From positions 275,697-328,462 of the forward strand of contig RHPI01000732.1 in NCBI GenBank assembly GCA_009103225.1: DNA of 52,766 bases. Reading direction: 5' to 3'. The stretch is from Chlorokybus atmophyticus (taxonomy: Eukaryota > Streptophyta > Chlorokybophyceae > Chlorokybales > Chlorokybaceae). Positions 1 through 15,446 of this stretch are shown in pieces (positions within the stretch are counted from its first letter, which is position 1; every line of letters begins with the position of its first letter). Both the position numbers and the translations under genes were made by a program. The notes under the pieces are model-generated. The model was not told where the DNA came from. It saw only the letters and a list, made by a program, of their open reading frames with translations, and did no database searches.

Positions 1-176
1 ACCCACCCACACCCACCCACCCACCTTTTACCAGCCACTCATGCACACGTGAATATACACGCACGCACGAGCGTGCTCGCAGAATGATCCTTGTCTTTGT
101 TTGGTGGCAATGCAGCCTAGCAGCGACACGCATGCACTGGAACAGCATATTGACTCTGCATCCCCTCACTTTACAG

Positions 177-2084
177 GTAGTCAAGGCGAGGTTGCATGCG
201 AGCGGGGTTGTTTACGCTCTGAAGGTGATGGATAAGCGGCAGCTGCTGCGGGAGCGCAAGGAGAAGTACGCACGCCTCGAGCGCGCCCTACTCGATGCCC
301 TCGGAACCCATCCTGGAGTCGTCAAGATGGTGTTCACATTCCAAGACGCCCACTCACTCTGTACGAATGCACGCGCACATGCAGACGCCCTTACACATGT
401 GTAATGCACGCGCATGCGTACGCATACGCACATGCGCGCAACACATATCTACTCCGCTGTTGCGTATGTTGTGTGCGTATTGTATATGTTGTGTATGTTG
501 CGTGTGTCTTGTGTGCTGTTGTGTTTGACTGGTATGTGGTGATGAAGATATGGGCATGGAGCTGTGCGAGGGCGGCGATTTGTTCCAGCAGATCAAGGCG
601 GTGCGCTCCAATGACTGTGCGTGTTGCTGCTGTTGTCAGTATGGTTTGCACGCTGTGTTCTTGCGGCTCATCAACAAACGTACAAGGTTCCGTTTTCTTA
701 TTCGTGGGCACAACATACAGCATGGTCATTACGAGCTGCATGAAGCCCGCCACTACGCCGCCGAACTCGTCCTCTTGCTGGAGTTTCTCAGAGATAACAA
801 AGTCATCCACCGCGATATAAAGGTAAGCGCGCCATGCATAGTACGGTCTGATGTGCATGCGTGCGTGCGCTGGTTCGTGTATTCCATGCTGTGTCAATAC
901 TGTCATGTGTCACCAGCCGGAGAACATGCTGCTGACTGAGAGCGGCCACATAAAGCTCACGGATTTTGGTAGCGCGAAGGTGGTTGAGGGCCCACTTAAA
1001 GACGGTGCGCATACTAACATTGTGTCACATTGAAGTTGCATCCAAGCGGCGGCATGTCTATGACGCACGCACAAAGGCACGCATGCGCGCTCTTGCATGT
1101 GTGCACACGCACACACACATGCAATCCCTCTTACCGTTTTGGGTTGATGCTGTCTTCTCTGTGATTTAGCCTTTGCAGAGCCAGCGTTGAAGTCAGCACC
1201 AGCACACTCATTTGTGGGCACGGCCGAGTACGTATCGCCGGAAGTTATCAACAGCGAACCTGTCACCTACAGGTGAACGGCCTGTGCATAGGCTGGTGTG
1301 TTAGTGCAGACATTCCGTTTGTAGATGGTTCACTTGATTGCTCAATTACTAGCTTGCTCCCGCGATCTGCTCTTCACTCATCCAGTCATACTCGCTTGCT
1401 GATTTCACTCGTTATTCAGGTTTTATTTCTCTGTGAACTCTGCCCTTGGCCGATATGTGAATCTATTGCGTTTGTTATGTGACGATTACACCAACAGTAG
1501 TTGTCATGGTGTTTTGCATGTCTCAGCGCGGACTTGTGGGCGTTGGGCTGCGTGATTTTCCAGCTTCTGAGCGGTCAGCCGCCATTCAAGGCCGAGACGG
1601 AGTACCTCACTTTCCAAAGGGTCCTCAAACGGGACCTGAACTACACTGAAGGCTTCCCGCCCATGGCTAAACACCTGGTCGACAGCCTACTGGTATGTGA
1701 CGTTGCCTGCTGCGTTATGATGTGGTGTGTTGGGTAGTGTTGGCTTGGTATGCAGCATATGCAGTGTGACAAACGCCTCTTTAACTGAGATGGTCATGTC
1801 ACCTAGCATGCTGTGTTGTGTGGTGGTGTGGTGTGTGGTGGTGTGTCTTGTAAGCTTGCGTATTGTATGTGCACTACATGTCCTTCAAGTTGCACATATG
1901 TTGTGTCGCTTGGCAGATGTTGAAGCCAAGCGAGCGGCTAGGAGCTAACAGCTTGGACGCGCTGAAGGCGCACTCGTTCTTCCATGGGGTACATTGGGAT
2001 GCTGACGTGGTGTTTGGGGCGAAAGCACCGGACATATTGCCTGTGAAATATCCCGAGTTGGAGTTATTTGAAACCATACTGTAG
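177..2084 (+). CDS. PDK1: PDK1-like AGC-family protein kinase, 3' part (5' end outside window)
   Basis: Seven exons in consistent phase: 177-360, 548-600, 736-822, 917-1004, 1179-1272, 1527-1692 and 1917-2084 (stop TAG), giving 279 residues. Visible landmarks are the VAIK-type lysine (YALKVMDK), hinge MELCEGGDLFQQI, catalytic loop HRDIKPEN, activation segment DFGSAK, then FVGTAEYVSPEV and SADLWALGCVIFQLL. GSAK after DF and the TAEYVSPE segment are typical of 3-phosphoinositide-dependent kinase 1, which phosphorylates the activation loop of other AGC kinases. The glycine-rich loop must lie in exons left of the window, since exon 177 begins in phase 0 after a TTACAG acceptor. The protein stops soon after the kinase domain, so no PH domain is present; this is also known from some lower plants and fungi. 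The family is clear; the substrates are inferred from it. Confidence 0.88.
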
Positions 2085-3438
2085 ACAGCTGGCTATAAGC
2101 TCAGCTTGAGGTGCTGGTCCAAGCCAGAAGCCAGTGTACGCTCGCCATCATATTGTGCCCAACCCAATAGATACAGCAAGCACATTGTAGTTGTTACGAT
2201 GCCAATGTTTGCACAATGTACGCCGCTACGGTGTTGATGCTACCAACCTACAGATAGAAGAGTGTAGCTTGCAGTTGTTTACATATGTTACGATTCTGTT
2301 GTGCCAGTCATATGGCAAGTCATGTGTGGCGTGTTTGACTTTCGTTCCTATGTAACAAAGCCCAACCGTTCACTAATTCACAATCAGGTTCGTGTTTCCT
2401 ACTTCCCAGCATACACAAGACAAAGTCCAGAATGAGACCGCGTAACACGAAGTGTGCGCGCATGTGCATGTTTAAACTTGGTAAGCATTTGGAAGGATGC
2501 TGGCCGAGCAGGGCTTGGGTACACATGGTTGGTGCATGTGTGCCGTGTGTGGTGTGGGTCACATGCACAGCATCGCGTATATTCTACACAGTACAAGCAA
2601 CGACTTAATTTAGGCAAGCAACCAGGTGATTTCAATGCGTACTGGGTGCCGTACATTTGTGCATAACAGGCATGTGCGACAGCCATGCAACTAAGCAGGC
2701 AATACCTTCTCTCACTCACAACTCAATTACCTTAATGCGCTCAGTAACCTTATTCAATCAGCTTGGGTGGGCCACGGTTAGCAGAGCATGCAGCTGGGCA
2801 GCAGCGGCGGCAACAGCAACATCACACAGCAGAGGAAGTACCTGCAGGCACCTCAGGCATATCAACAATGTGTATGCCATGCTTGTCCAGTGCGTCACGT
2901 GCAGGGATGACGGCTGCAAACCTCCTTGCTCTATACAAGTGCACCGTGCCAATCATGTGCTGGCTTATGAGCGCCATGCGCAGTGCCTACGAGTTTCCCA
3001 CACAATGGCCTCCACAACTATGGCTATACATCACCTTTTTTCTCCTCCCTCGCATGCGCTGACTTGCAGGCGTGATGCAGACAGTGCCGTGCCACTTGCA
3101 CGGTTGCTTCGCGCTCCATGCACGTCCGCCTCAATGCTGTTTCTCCTTGACTACCACTTGTCTATTTACGTATCCCTCTATACATCTGATATGCGGGTGT
3201 GCTGTATGTGCACTACTATGTGCAATCATGCAAGGCCCTCCTGCATGAACCAGGTGCCACCTACTCGCATTTCTGGATTTCTGGACCACAATGTGGGAGT
3301 TAGTCAACCATGTCATCAGGACATTCAACATGATAGCTTTGCTAGTAAACGTAAGCAGCTGGCAACGCTTTCAATGCCACCACAATCCATGCACCCGTAC
3401 ACGCACAGCAATGCATAAGGACTGTAACGATGCAAACC
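2085..3438. other. intergenic, no supported gene
   Basis: The convergent gap between the PDK1-like gene and the 3' end of the hAT-type gene. A 253-codon open frame on the plus strand (2657-3418) has cysteine- and histidine-rich composition, no domain I recognise and no splice context; I regard it as chance. No RNA gene was seen. Confidence 0.5.
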
Positions 3439-6400
3439 TCACAATATACACACAAAACACATGTGTATACAAATGGTACATATGGCACACATGCAAACAT
3501 ACCGGAAGGCGGGTCTGTGGCTGGTGACTCCGGTCTTCCATAGGTTGAAAGCATCTCCAAAGTCCATTGACTGGATGTCTGGTCCGTCGAGGGCGATGCG
3601 TAGCCTATCATCAAGTGCGCGTATGGACAGCTGCGAGCGCAGTGAGTCCCTGATGCTCTGCTGCTTGATGTGTCCGAGCTCGCAGAGGGAGGTGCTTATC
3701 GGCTGCACCATCGCGATGTGGCCGAGCGTGATGAAGTTGGGGTACATGTCCGAGTACTCGTCCGACGCGGTCAAAATGCGCCACGTGTCCGCCATGCCGC
3801 GACCCGAGAACTGAGTGGCCATCTGCTCCTTGAACTGAGGCCACTCGCGCCGGCAACCATCCGCGTCCACAAGCGCGGGGTGCACAGCCCCCGAAGTGAA
3901 CCGGTCTTGCCCAAAAGCTGCAGCCAACAGATAGTATCAACGTGCACGCACAATAGGCCAGTCATACGGTTGCATGAACCAGACAGGACTCGGTGCAAAC
4001 TGAGGTCTTACAACAGTGTATCATGCATGCAGGTACACAGTATGCCACTATTGTGTGCCTTCACACAAAACAAATCTTATATACATGGCACAACAATACA
4101 ACACAACGCCATTTGACACGCGTCAATGAGATGCGGCACTGACCTGTTAGGAGTGCTTCAAGTTCATCTCTACCGAACCCGTGCAGGTCTTCTAGCGACG
4201 GGTACATCTTGGGCACCAGTACTCGCATGGCCGAGAACAGCTCTCGCTGAGGGAAGCGCTCATGCAGGTTGTCCACGACAGCCGCGGCAAACTCGCGTAC
4301 AAATGAGAGACAGACAGCATGGTCATCCTCGCCAGCATACCTGTAATGTGAACATGTTGATAAGTACCCAAGGGTAAGCAACTACAACAGCATGAATCGG
4401 TCACAAAGCACACTCACCACAACAAACTTTGTTAATCAATGGCATACTGTGGTACAACAAAGTAGAACCACTCACCTGACCGAGTGATCGTGAAACATGC
4501 CTCCCGAGCTTTCAATCATGTCCAAGAACTCTCGCAAGTAGCCCCCTTCTGGCCCCAAGGTGGGTGTTTCAATGAGGTACTCCTCGCGTATGCAACCCAT
4601 CACGCTTGTGATGGTGTGCTCCACCGTAGCCAAGCTCGCGCTCTCACTCTGGAACGTGCGGCTCAAGCGCGACAACCTGCCGAGGATGTCCGACAAGTAA
4701 TGTATGGCAAAAAGGAAAGTGTACGACTGAAGACGCTCGTGCAGCGCCGGATCGTCTGGCTCAAGCAAAGGTAGCACCTGCAAGTACAGACATGTAAGCA
4801 TGAGGGCACCGGCAAGGCATGGCCACACATGATAGTAATCAAGGTGACTTTCACTTATGTTACCTGTGTGTGTGTGTGGTCATCAATAGGTGCATGATAC
4901 CTCATGTAGACATTTCCGCAGGCTGTTGATGCAGTTGTGTCGGGCCAGCCACTGTACGCTACTGGATTTCTGCAAATTGAGGACCGAGCCGCCCACTTCT
5001 TCTTGCAAGAAGTTGAGCATCTCATATCGCTTCGGGGCGCATACCAGCCACGCGAACAGCGCGCTTATTTCCGCATCAATCGACTTAGCGAAATTCGTAT
5101 TTGCGGCATTGGATGCGCCGACAGCCACTCTGGTTCCGGCACAATGCGTGACTATGAGGAACGGATTCAGCCGCTGAAGCAAGCTCGAGGCACCGTACTC
5201 CGGTTGAGACACAATGGGAGCGCCATCAGAGCTCAAACCTACAAGCTTCAAAAGGTCCAAGCCAATCCGTTGCAGAAGCCCGATGATAGCAGCTTGCAGG
5301 CCTTCTGCGCTGAATTCATCAACCTGTACAGAAGAAATGATAAACACGCCATGTTGTTGGTATACGCCAGAGTGCAACAGGTGTCTCCTATCACAGAATG
5401 CCAACATACACATCATGTGCAACAACACGTTGTACGTAACACTGTCGCATACACTAGACGCTAACCTGCAACAAGCAGAGGTACTTGCACTGGGCTTGCC
5501 CATCGCCAGTGACGTACGTGCAGTACACGACAAAGTAATCTGCTGTGGATGCATCCTGCGTCTCATCCACGATGATGCCGTAGAAGGGACTGGCGCGCAG
5601 CTCCCGACACGTACGGTCCCACAAACTGTCGCTGATGCAGTGTATTAGCCTGCTGCATGATGACGCGTCTGAGGTGATATCCGCAGGGACGTCTCGGATG
5701 CCCATCGTGCGCATGAGCGGCATGACGGCGGCGTAATTATCGGTGGGCAGGTCCGCTTTCGCAATGAAGTATGCTATGCGGAACGAGTTGAAGGTCGAGT
5801 GCTTGGACATCTCTGCAGCGGCCTTCTTCGTGGTGGGTTCGGCGAACATCGGCTCGGGGATCCCAAACTCGAGCCCACTTCCTCCCCGTGCACGATTGGT
5901 TGCAGCGTGCCTGGCGGTCTCGGCTGCGACGGCTTCCTGCCTCACCGCAGCCATCGCCAAGTCCACATCACGTTGGCGCTGTGCCGATGCCTCTGAGGAC
6001 AACACCTCCTGGTGGACTTTGGAGGTCTGGTGCTCCACGAGTGCGCTGTGGCGCATGTTGCCCCCGCCGTCCTTGGCGTACTTGGTGTTCTTGTTGTACT
6101 TCAAGCAGAGCGCGCAGAAGATCTTCCCGTTGCGAAGACGCACCCACGGGAACGTCTTTGCCCATGCTGTGAGAAATGCTCTCTTAGCCGACGGGCTCGC
6201 GCCTTCGGGTAAGTCCCCTCCCGCAGAGGTGGCTTCGCGCCCGCGCTTCCTCCCTACCCGCTGCAGCGGTCGCTCAGACAGGGGTCTGTCCTCGTCATCC
6301 TCCTCGTCCTCCATCTCCTGCGCCTCCTCCAGCTGCGTGTGTGGCATCAGTTGCGGCTGCGCCATCATCGTCTGCGCGTACGCCATTGGAGGCAGCTGCG

Positions 6401-6491
6401 GGTCTGGCCGGTGCAGGTCGGCCCGCTGCAGCAGAGTCCCCAGCGCGGGTGCAAACGCAGGGTGGTGCGGTAGTGTGTGCTGCATGTTCAT
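3439..6491 (-). CDS. hAT-superfamily transposase-like protein (ZNF862-like) with zinc finger
   Basis: Five exons read right to left: 6491-5466, 5323-4901, 4777-4476, 4340-4144 and 3917-3439 (stop TGA). Their sum is 2427 bases, exactly 809 codons, so the frame is intact (808 residues). The N-terminus has an acidic stretch (about 60-70), a basic NLS-like RVGRKRGR (78-85) and a TTF/BED-like finger with C126, C129, H154 and H160. VDETQDAS and GLSSDGAPIV fit the two aspartate-bearing RNase H-like segments. The C-terminus carries the hAT dimerisation signature, including MVQPISTSLCE and ALDDRLRIALDGPD. It is either a full-length DNA transposon gene or a domesticated copy. Terminal inverted repeats and 8-bp target duplications were not found by eye. 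The last exon could be spliced further before the stop. Confidence 0.82.
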
Positions 6492-7990
6492 CTTGTCTGC
6501 AGCTGTAGCTGCTGATATACATGGACAAAGTACCGGTGGTCAGCTAAGCTTCAATGACCTCAACGCTGCTTATAATGACAGCTGTGCAAACGGAAGGGTA
6601 TGCAAGCTTGTACTGAGCTTGCCTCAGAAGATAAACGTTTTTAAACGACAACACTCAACGTATTCGCCGCCTTCGACGCATGCTTGTGGCTGAAACCATC
6701 TGCACGACAATGAGCTGTCATGGCCTGGAATGGTAAAAAGGACACTGCTTGCAAATGTAGGCTTGTAAACGGCAACACCATAACCGACATGTGGTGCTGC
6801 AGCAGCAAAGGGCACCTCCAACAACTTGAGGCCAGCATGCGGCCAGCGAAATGCCCATAGTCAAAGCGAACGAAACAGAAACCAACTGCAATGCAGCACA
6901 TACGAAGAGAGTGGAGCTTGAGGCAGGTGTGACATGCGCAGGACAGTAGGCAATATCTGCTCTATTATGCGGACTTTTTATGAACGCAGCAGAAAGAACG
7001 TGCGTGCACCTAAAGCAACACCAAGTCTGATATGAAACTGTCGTTGTCGTTGCTTCTCAACATGCGCAACGACAGCTTGCCACACATGGCTACTTCCAGC
7101 ATGTCTCTCACTCCAGAGTCAACATGACTGTAAAGTGACAGAACCTTGCTCTTTAATGGTCTCCACCAGGATACTCACGAGCAAACCGACAAACAACTGC
7201 ACGTTCACCGCAGCGGCCAAGCAGGCCAGAGCACAGCAGCAAGTAAGCTTACCTCTGCTTTGTGTTCAGCGCAGCGTTTCACCGCCTTCAAACCAAATTT
7301 GCCCTGCTTGGTGCGCGGTATCGTGTATACGCTCAACGACGATGGCGCACAGGCGACCACGGCGGCGGCGGTGGAGGCGGAGGTGCTGGGCGCCGACGCC
7401 AACGGCAGGTCCCGGAATTGATCTCACACAACATCAGCGGAATGCAAACAGAAAACAAAAAACAAATTTTACCCTAAGCAGCTGACCGGTCTTGTCCGCC
7501 GGTCTGTTGAGCCACTGGATCAGCCTGCGTTCCGAATCTAACGGCGAAGATGATTTGCAAGAAGTCCCAGTCCAGTCCCTAATTGGAGTCCCGATTGCAG
7601 AGCGGACATGACGTGTGCGATGGCGGGAGCAGCTGGCAGCCGGTCGGCCGGCGGCGGGTGCCGGCCGGCGCGAGTGACCGTTCTGCGACCAGTCCGGCAA
7701 CCGGCCCTACTCTCGTGAGGGCATGCCCATAGCCAATCTGATGAGTGAAGCCTTGCCAGTTGCGCAGTAAGGCGCCACATTCATGAATCATGACCACCTC
7801 GTAGCAATGGAGAAATTCTCTTGGTCAATACCATAATGATACGAACCAATACAAAACAACATTTTACATACCTTACTGTATTATTGATTAATACTTACGC
7901 AATGACCATAAAATTCGTAATACGACAAGGTATGTACAATGTTGGTTTGTATTGATTTGTATGATTATCATATAATGGCCATCATATGAT
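6492..7990. other. region upstream of the hAT-type gene, no supported gene
   Basis: No open frame here has a recognisable domain or consistent splicing. The first few hundred bases should hold the promoter of the minus-strand hAT-type gene. A short GC-rich patch near 7340-7400 encodes only low-complexity residues in any frame. Composition becomes AT-rich from about 7800. Confidence 0.45.
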
Positions 7991-8155
7991 CGTAATATTG
8001 AATGTCAATGAGCAACCCATTCGACTTTTGGATGCTGATGTTTAACTGCAACGTAAATCGTGTCCAATGCTGCATACATCCGTTTGCAACTACCACAATT
8101 ATTGAACATTTTAATATATACGATTTTACCATTACTTTCGTAACATGTAATTGTA
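7991..8155 (+). repeat. diverged direct repeat, copy 1
   Basis: An AT-rich block that aligns end to end with 9072-9225 on the same strand. Shared landmarks in order are a TAAT/ATTGAATGT start, GAGCAA then CCATT, a TAAATCGT segment, ATGTTGCATA-like and ATT-TGTAC-like stretches, and a CGATTTTACCATT / CGGTTTTGCCATT end followed by TTTC-TAACAT. The identity is partial with small indels, so the two copies are old. No coding frame is kept in both. Confidence 0.6.
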
Positions 8156-9071
8156 TCATGAATGCCATGCTTAAAAGGCTTGCGAAAGACATTCCCTGTT
8201 CTACTGAAGTTGGTAAGAATGACGAAGTGGAGATTTCGGTTCGGGTTGTCAAGTGGTGTAGTGCTCGACAGCTGTGTTCATGCGGTTGGGTTCATGTCTC
8301 TCCACGAGTCACGAGCACAGTACTGCACAAGGCATTGATGCGAGGCTGGCATAGAGCTGATCAATGCCGATGTGAGCTTTTGTTATAGCAAGTACTGCGA
8401 GTTGCCACAAGAAGTGGTAGTTACAACCTTGTGAGCCATGTTGGCAAACCGCATGATGTGTACTGTGGTAGTGCGATTTGCCATTCGTGTGGCAGTCGTA
8501 AGGCAAATGGTTCCTGTAGGCAATCTGCAAGTACGTCTATACTAAGAGAGCTTGAGTTTGTGATTTCGAGGTGGGATTATTCCTAAGAAAATCCGAGGTG
8601 TATGATACTCCCAAGGTGGAGTTTGTTGATTCCGATGTGGGGACAAGGTCAGCGCAATTTGACAAGGCCTAGATGGCCTCGAACATCCTATGTGCCAGGT
8701 CGGGAGAGCAGCATGTGGTATACATGCTAAGTAGCATCCTTGAGTAGGCATTGGATCAGTATTAATAAAGACATCAATGTGTGTTTGCCTTACAAGAGGG
8801 CCACTTGTGCGTGGGGTGCCTGGTTATTAGCTGTTGAAGGGGCTCTCCCCCTCATCCCTTGTGGGGTGTGGTGTTGTGGTGTTGTGGGTGTGTTTGGCGT
8901 GTGCGCTTTGGGCTGAAGCTGTGTAGAGCGGTTGGTGGTCATCCTCTCCTTCCTTGGTGCGCTGCTGCGACTTCCCCTGCAACGTGGTGCTCGTGATACT
9001 AAGGCTGTATGTCCTGAAGGCTTGTGCATAAGTTTGCCAAGCCCCGACCAGCAGCAAGTAAGTAGTGGTAT
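8156..9071. other. spacer between the two diverged repeat copies
   Basis: No supported gene. Around 8555-8645 there is a short run of degenerate repeats, each ending in a GAGGTGG/AAGGTGG/GATGTGG-like box after TTCC or CTCC. The stretch may be the interior of a decayed mobile element whose ends are the flanking repeats, but no transposase or polymerase motif is visible. Confidence 0.4.
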
Positions 9072-9225
9072 CGTTATAATTGAATGTTAACGAGCAAACC
9101 ATTTCACTCTTGTTACTGTTGTTCGATTGCATAGTAAATCGTACACAATGTTGCATATATTCATTTGTACTATCGAATATATTAATTTGTACGGTTTTGC
9201 CATTCTTTCATAACATATACTCTAT
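9072..9225 (+). repeat. diverged direct repeat, copy 2
   Basis: The second copy of the block at 7991-8155, in the same orientation and starting about 1.08 kb away. The order of landmarks is the same: ATTGAATGT, GAGCAAACC, TAAATCGTACACAATGTTGCAT, TTTGTAC, then CGGTTTTGCCATTC. It is shorter than copy 1 by small deletions. Confidence 0.6.
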
Positions 9226-10661
9226 ATAGAGTGCTAAACGTGTCTTTACAATGATGTCGACAGTGATATACAGCAGCATTATTGACAAGCACTACTTGTT
9301 TGTCAAGCATTTGAATTTCGTTCACCTCATAAACGCATCAACGAAAAACGGTGATAATACGGTGGTGGGTTGCAATGACATGTTATAACGTTGTATTGCG
9401 ATACAAACGCAACAAGCAATCCATTTGCCTACCTGCAAGTGCCAGCCTAACCACCGCTTTTGCTTATCTTCGCCTTTCTGCAAGTACTTGGGTAGGGTCT
9501 ACCTCAACTGCCACTGCCTTCTTGCAGGCATATGAGTCTAGCCCCCATAGTTCACGCTAGCTTTGTGGTAGTCTTGTTTGTGGCGTGCTGATGTGGACTT
9601 AGTTGCTGGTTGTTTAGTGGTTGCGTTCTTGTATTGTAGCCACTTTGTTCTACCATAAACAATGTAAAAAGCAAATGTTGATAGCCTTGACAACGGACTG
9701 CAGCATTTTACCGCTGCTGGCGGCGCGCGATAGACGTAACATCGTGGCGATGGCGGGGCGTAAGGGCGTAGAGCACAGCATAGCACCACTTTCATCTTGC
9801 TTGTCCTGGCGACGCTCAATCCCAAGCCTAACTCGCTACCTTATATCCCCTGGTTGGTTGCTGCCTACTGCCATTGCAGTGCACATATCAGCACTTGGTG
9901 GCCCCGGATGTAATTTTAACTACCAGCACTCATGGTAACGAGTAGGTGGCTCCCCTCTGCTTGTTGTGCTTGCTCTGCTTGCCCTGCTACAAATCTCTGC
10001 CTGCGAGCATGTTTGTGCATGACATGCCACGATCTGTACCCTGCACTAAGACAGCATGGTGTGCATCCAATACTATAACATTAATTTATGCTGAATGATG
10101 TAGCAGTAGCAGCAGTGTCTCTATTGTGCATGGACCTAAGTTGGGGACAGAGCGTTGGCGGTCATTGTCACTCACTGTCAACTTTAGGCCAACACCACAA
10201 CGACAGCCAGTTGTGCAGATGTGACAGTCATCAAGCGATTGCCAAAACATGATTGAAACGTCATCAGCCACAACCACAATTATTGGCTGGTGCTGCTCTA
10301 CAGAGCTGTTTTTGCACAAGTGTGTTCCCATGCATATGTTCAATCAGCGACGATAACATCACCACAGGCACAGATGCCAAAAACAAGCATGTACAGCGCA
10401 TGTGGCAATGTGGCAATTTGAATTCCACCTGCACCGTGCCAAACCACGACTGCAAGTTCAGAAACACACAACCACCCGATGCCGCGAATGGAGTGCTACA
10501 GGCATCTGTCTGCTTGAACAATGTACAAAGATGGAGCTGCCTGGGCAGTGTAGGCCGCACAGGACAATCGCGCAGGCCAGACCAGCTGTGGATGTGCCAT
10601 ACTTCGTGGGGCCCTGGTTGTCCCCTAGCAACTGCAAGTACCTACCATCAACACTAGTTGA
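9226..10661. other. intergenic, no supported gene
   Basis: Open frames here are short, low in recognisable content and without splice context. The right end is the 3' flank of the minus-strand ATP synthase beta gene. The frame after that gene's TAG stays open for about 70 codons, but the protein already ends at the family's usual C-terminus, so I read it as untranslated. Confidence 0.45.
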
Positions 10662-13702
<3,041 letters not shown>

Positions 13703-14152
13703 GGCTGCCGAGCACCGGCCCCTCCCAGCCGCCCTTGACACCGCCCTCCCCACCGCCGCCGCCGCCGCCGACAGCCCTATCCCCAACAACCCTAGCCCCA
13801 AGCAGTACCACAGCTGGCTTTTTTGGCGACTCACCTCACAATCATAGTGCACACGTTTATCACGACTACATGACTCTCTGTAAACTTGCCCATGTGCAAT
13901 TGCCCTGCAAACTCCTAAGTCAACAGACTTCATGTTCTGGGTGCCTGGGTCGGGCGTCAAGTGTCAATTGGGCGCCCTAATGCACGCGAAATTTATTCTG
14001 TCCGTGGTTCTGGCTGAACGTTCCGGGAGTCGCGCAATGCGTCTCGGGTTGGCCTGCACACAGGCGGGCATCCGGCCCCCAACTGCGCCGGCGAACTTGA
14101 TCTCATTCTCGACGACGGTGTGCTGATCCACTGCTGTGGAAGACAGGCAGGC
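13703..14152. other. upstream region of ATP2
   Basis: Holds the promoter and 5' leader of the minus-strand ATP2 gene. The first about 100 bases are GC-rich with runs of CCGCCG (13750-13770). No gene is supported. Confidence 0.45.
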
Positions 14153-14179
14153 AGACTCTCAATTTCTGATTGAGAGTCT
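14153..14179. repeat. perfect 11-bp hairpin at the edge of an AT-rich island
   Basis: Arms 14153-14163 and 14169-14179 (AGACTCTCAAT and its complement) flank a 5-base loop. The AGTCTCT core recurs at 14204-14212 and AAGTCTCTCAATCAAATTG-like sequence at 14511. It is not next to any recognised gene end. Confidence 0.7.
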
Positions 14180-15446
14180 CTGAATAAAAGCCAATCAATA
14201 AGAAAGTCTCTACCCGAGTAAGAACATTGGAGCTTGAGTGAAACCTTCCAAGCTTACTTGAGGCTGATGAATCATTGATGATGATCGATCGTCAATTTCT
14301 TTATGCTGCTTCACACGTATGGCCTAACAACTCATTTTTTATATTTTTGTCACAATTGTGGACAATAATTGAATGCCGAATTGCGCTCTCGTGAAATCTG
14401 ATTGGCTTGGCTTATGCAATATTCACGCATTAGTTTATGCTTACACCAATCAACACTAATCAAAGTATGTAATTAAGCCTTATAAATCATAGCCTTACAT
14501 GAATAGTTTAAAAGTCTCTCAATCAAATTGAAACCCTCAAAATTGTATGCTGCTCGTCACTTATGCCAATGTTTATATCATAGAATACAAAGTTAAATAT
14601 CTTATAAACTATTATTGTATATAATTAACATGTGCAATATCTGCATGGATATTTACACATGTGCAAGATTAGCACTATTGTGATAATATGATTGCACAAT
14701 TTGTATTTTAAAATAGTTTACACTTTAAAGATGCGGAGAAAACACATCTGTTTGTCATCTCATTACAATAAAGTACACAAAATGCTTATAGTGTACAATT
14801 AATAATTGTCAAAGTAATTACCATTACATGTGTCTTGTATGCATAAAGATATCAATTATACTATAACCAAAACTTGCATGGTTGTACACAACATTTAACG
14901 ATTATTTCATGATCGACGAACATGAAATTTATGCACAGTTGCAAAAGCTTTGAACTTGTATTCAAAGATTACAAACTTGGTGCATAAACAACGATATACA
15001 TGTATCCTATTTACTTGAAATTAAAGAAGCTACGCAAATCTTATTGGCGATGTTCAGCCTTTCTTGTGCGCGAACAACAGCCTTTTCCGTACCTGTCGCG
15101 ATGCGTCGCAACAGACGGAGGAATGGCCGTTCCGGTAGAACCATGCGGCACACACGAAAGGTTGAAATTGGCAATAATGCACATATGCTCCCTTCCGATC
15201 TTATATGAATAGCCATGCTCTCACAGCAGCACTGCATGCATGCAGTATCAGCAATATACCATGTTCTCGGTCACAAGCTTCACATCGCCGCCATTGCTGC
15301 TAGCTGCATCCGCATATCGGTTTGCATAGTGCAGCGTGCAGCTGCGCATGTGAAAACGTGAAAAGCAACATCACTTGCAACCATGCATGCAGCAAGACGC
15401 GAGCACACTACAAACCCTCAGCGCATCTACACCATAAAACGCTCAA
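14180..15446. other. AT-rich island without genes
   Basis: Composition drops sharply to AT-rich between about 14180 and 15000, unlike the GC-balanced genic DNA around it. No open frame with recognisable content, no tRNA-like cloverleaf and no conserved splice signals were seen. The right part (15000-15446) regains the genic GCATGC-rich character and is the 3' flank of the next gene. Confidence 0.5.

Noticed and set aside
1-26. (ACCC)n at the left edge and (GGGT)n at the right edge as telomeric ends
   Set aside because: The units are not a telomere-type repeat, the tracts are short, and the left edge cuts into a gene; the window is simply an internal slice.
2657-3418. 253-codon plus-strand open frame
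   Set aside because: No recognisable domain, Cys/His-rich random composition, in a gap between two convergent genes; likely chance.
5743-6693. 316-codon plus-strand frame opposite the hAT-type gene
   Set aside because: It is the antisense shadow of the transposase exon 1; the minus strand has the zinc finger and the consistent exons.
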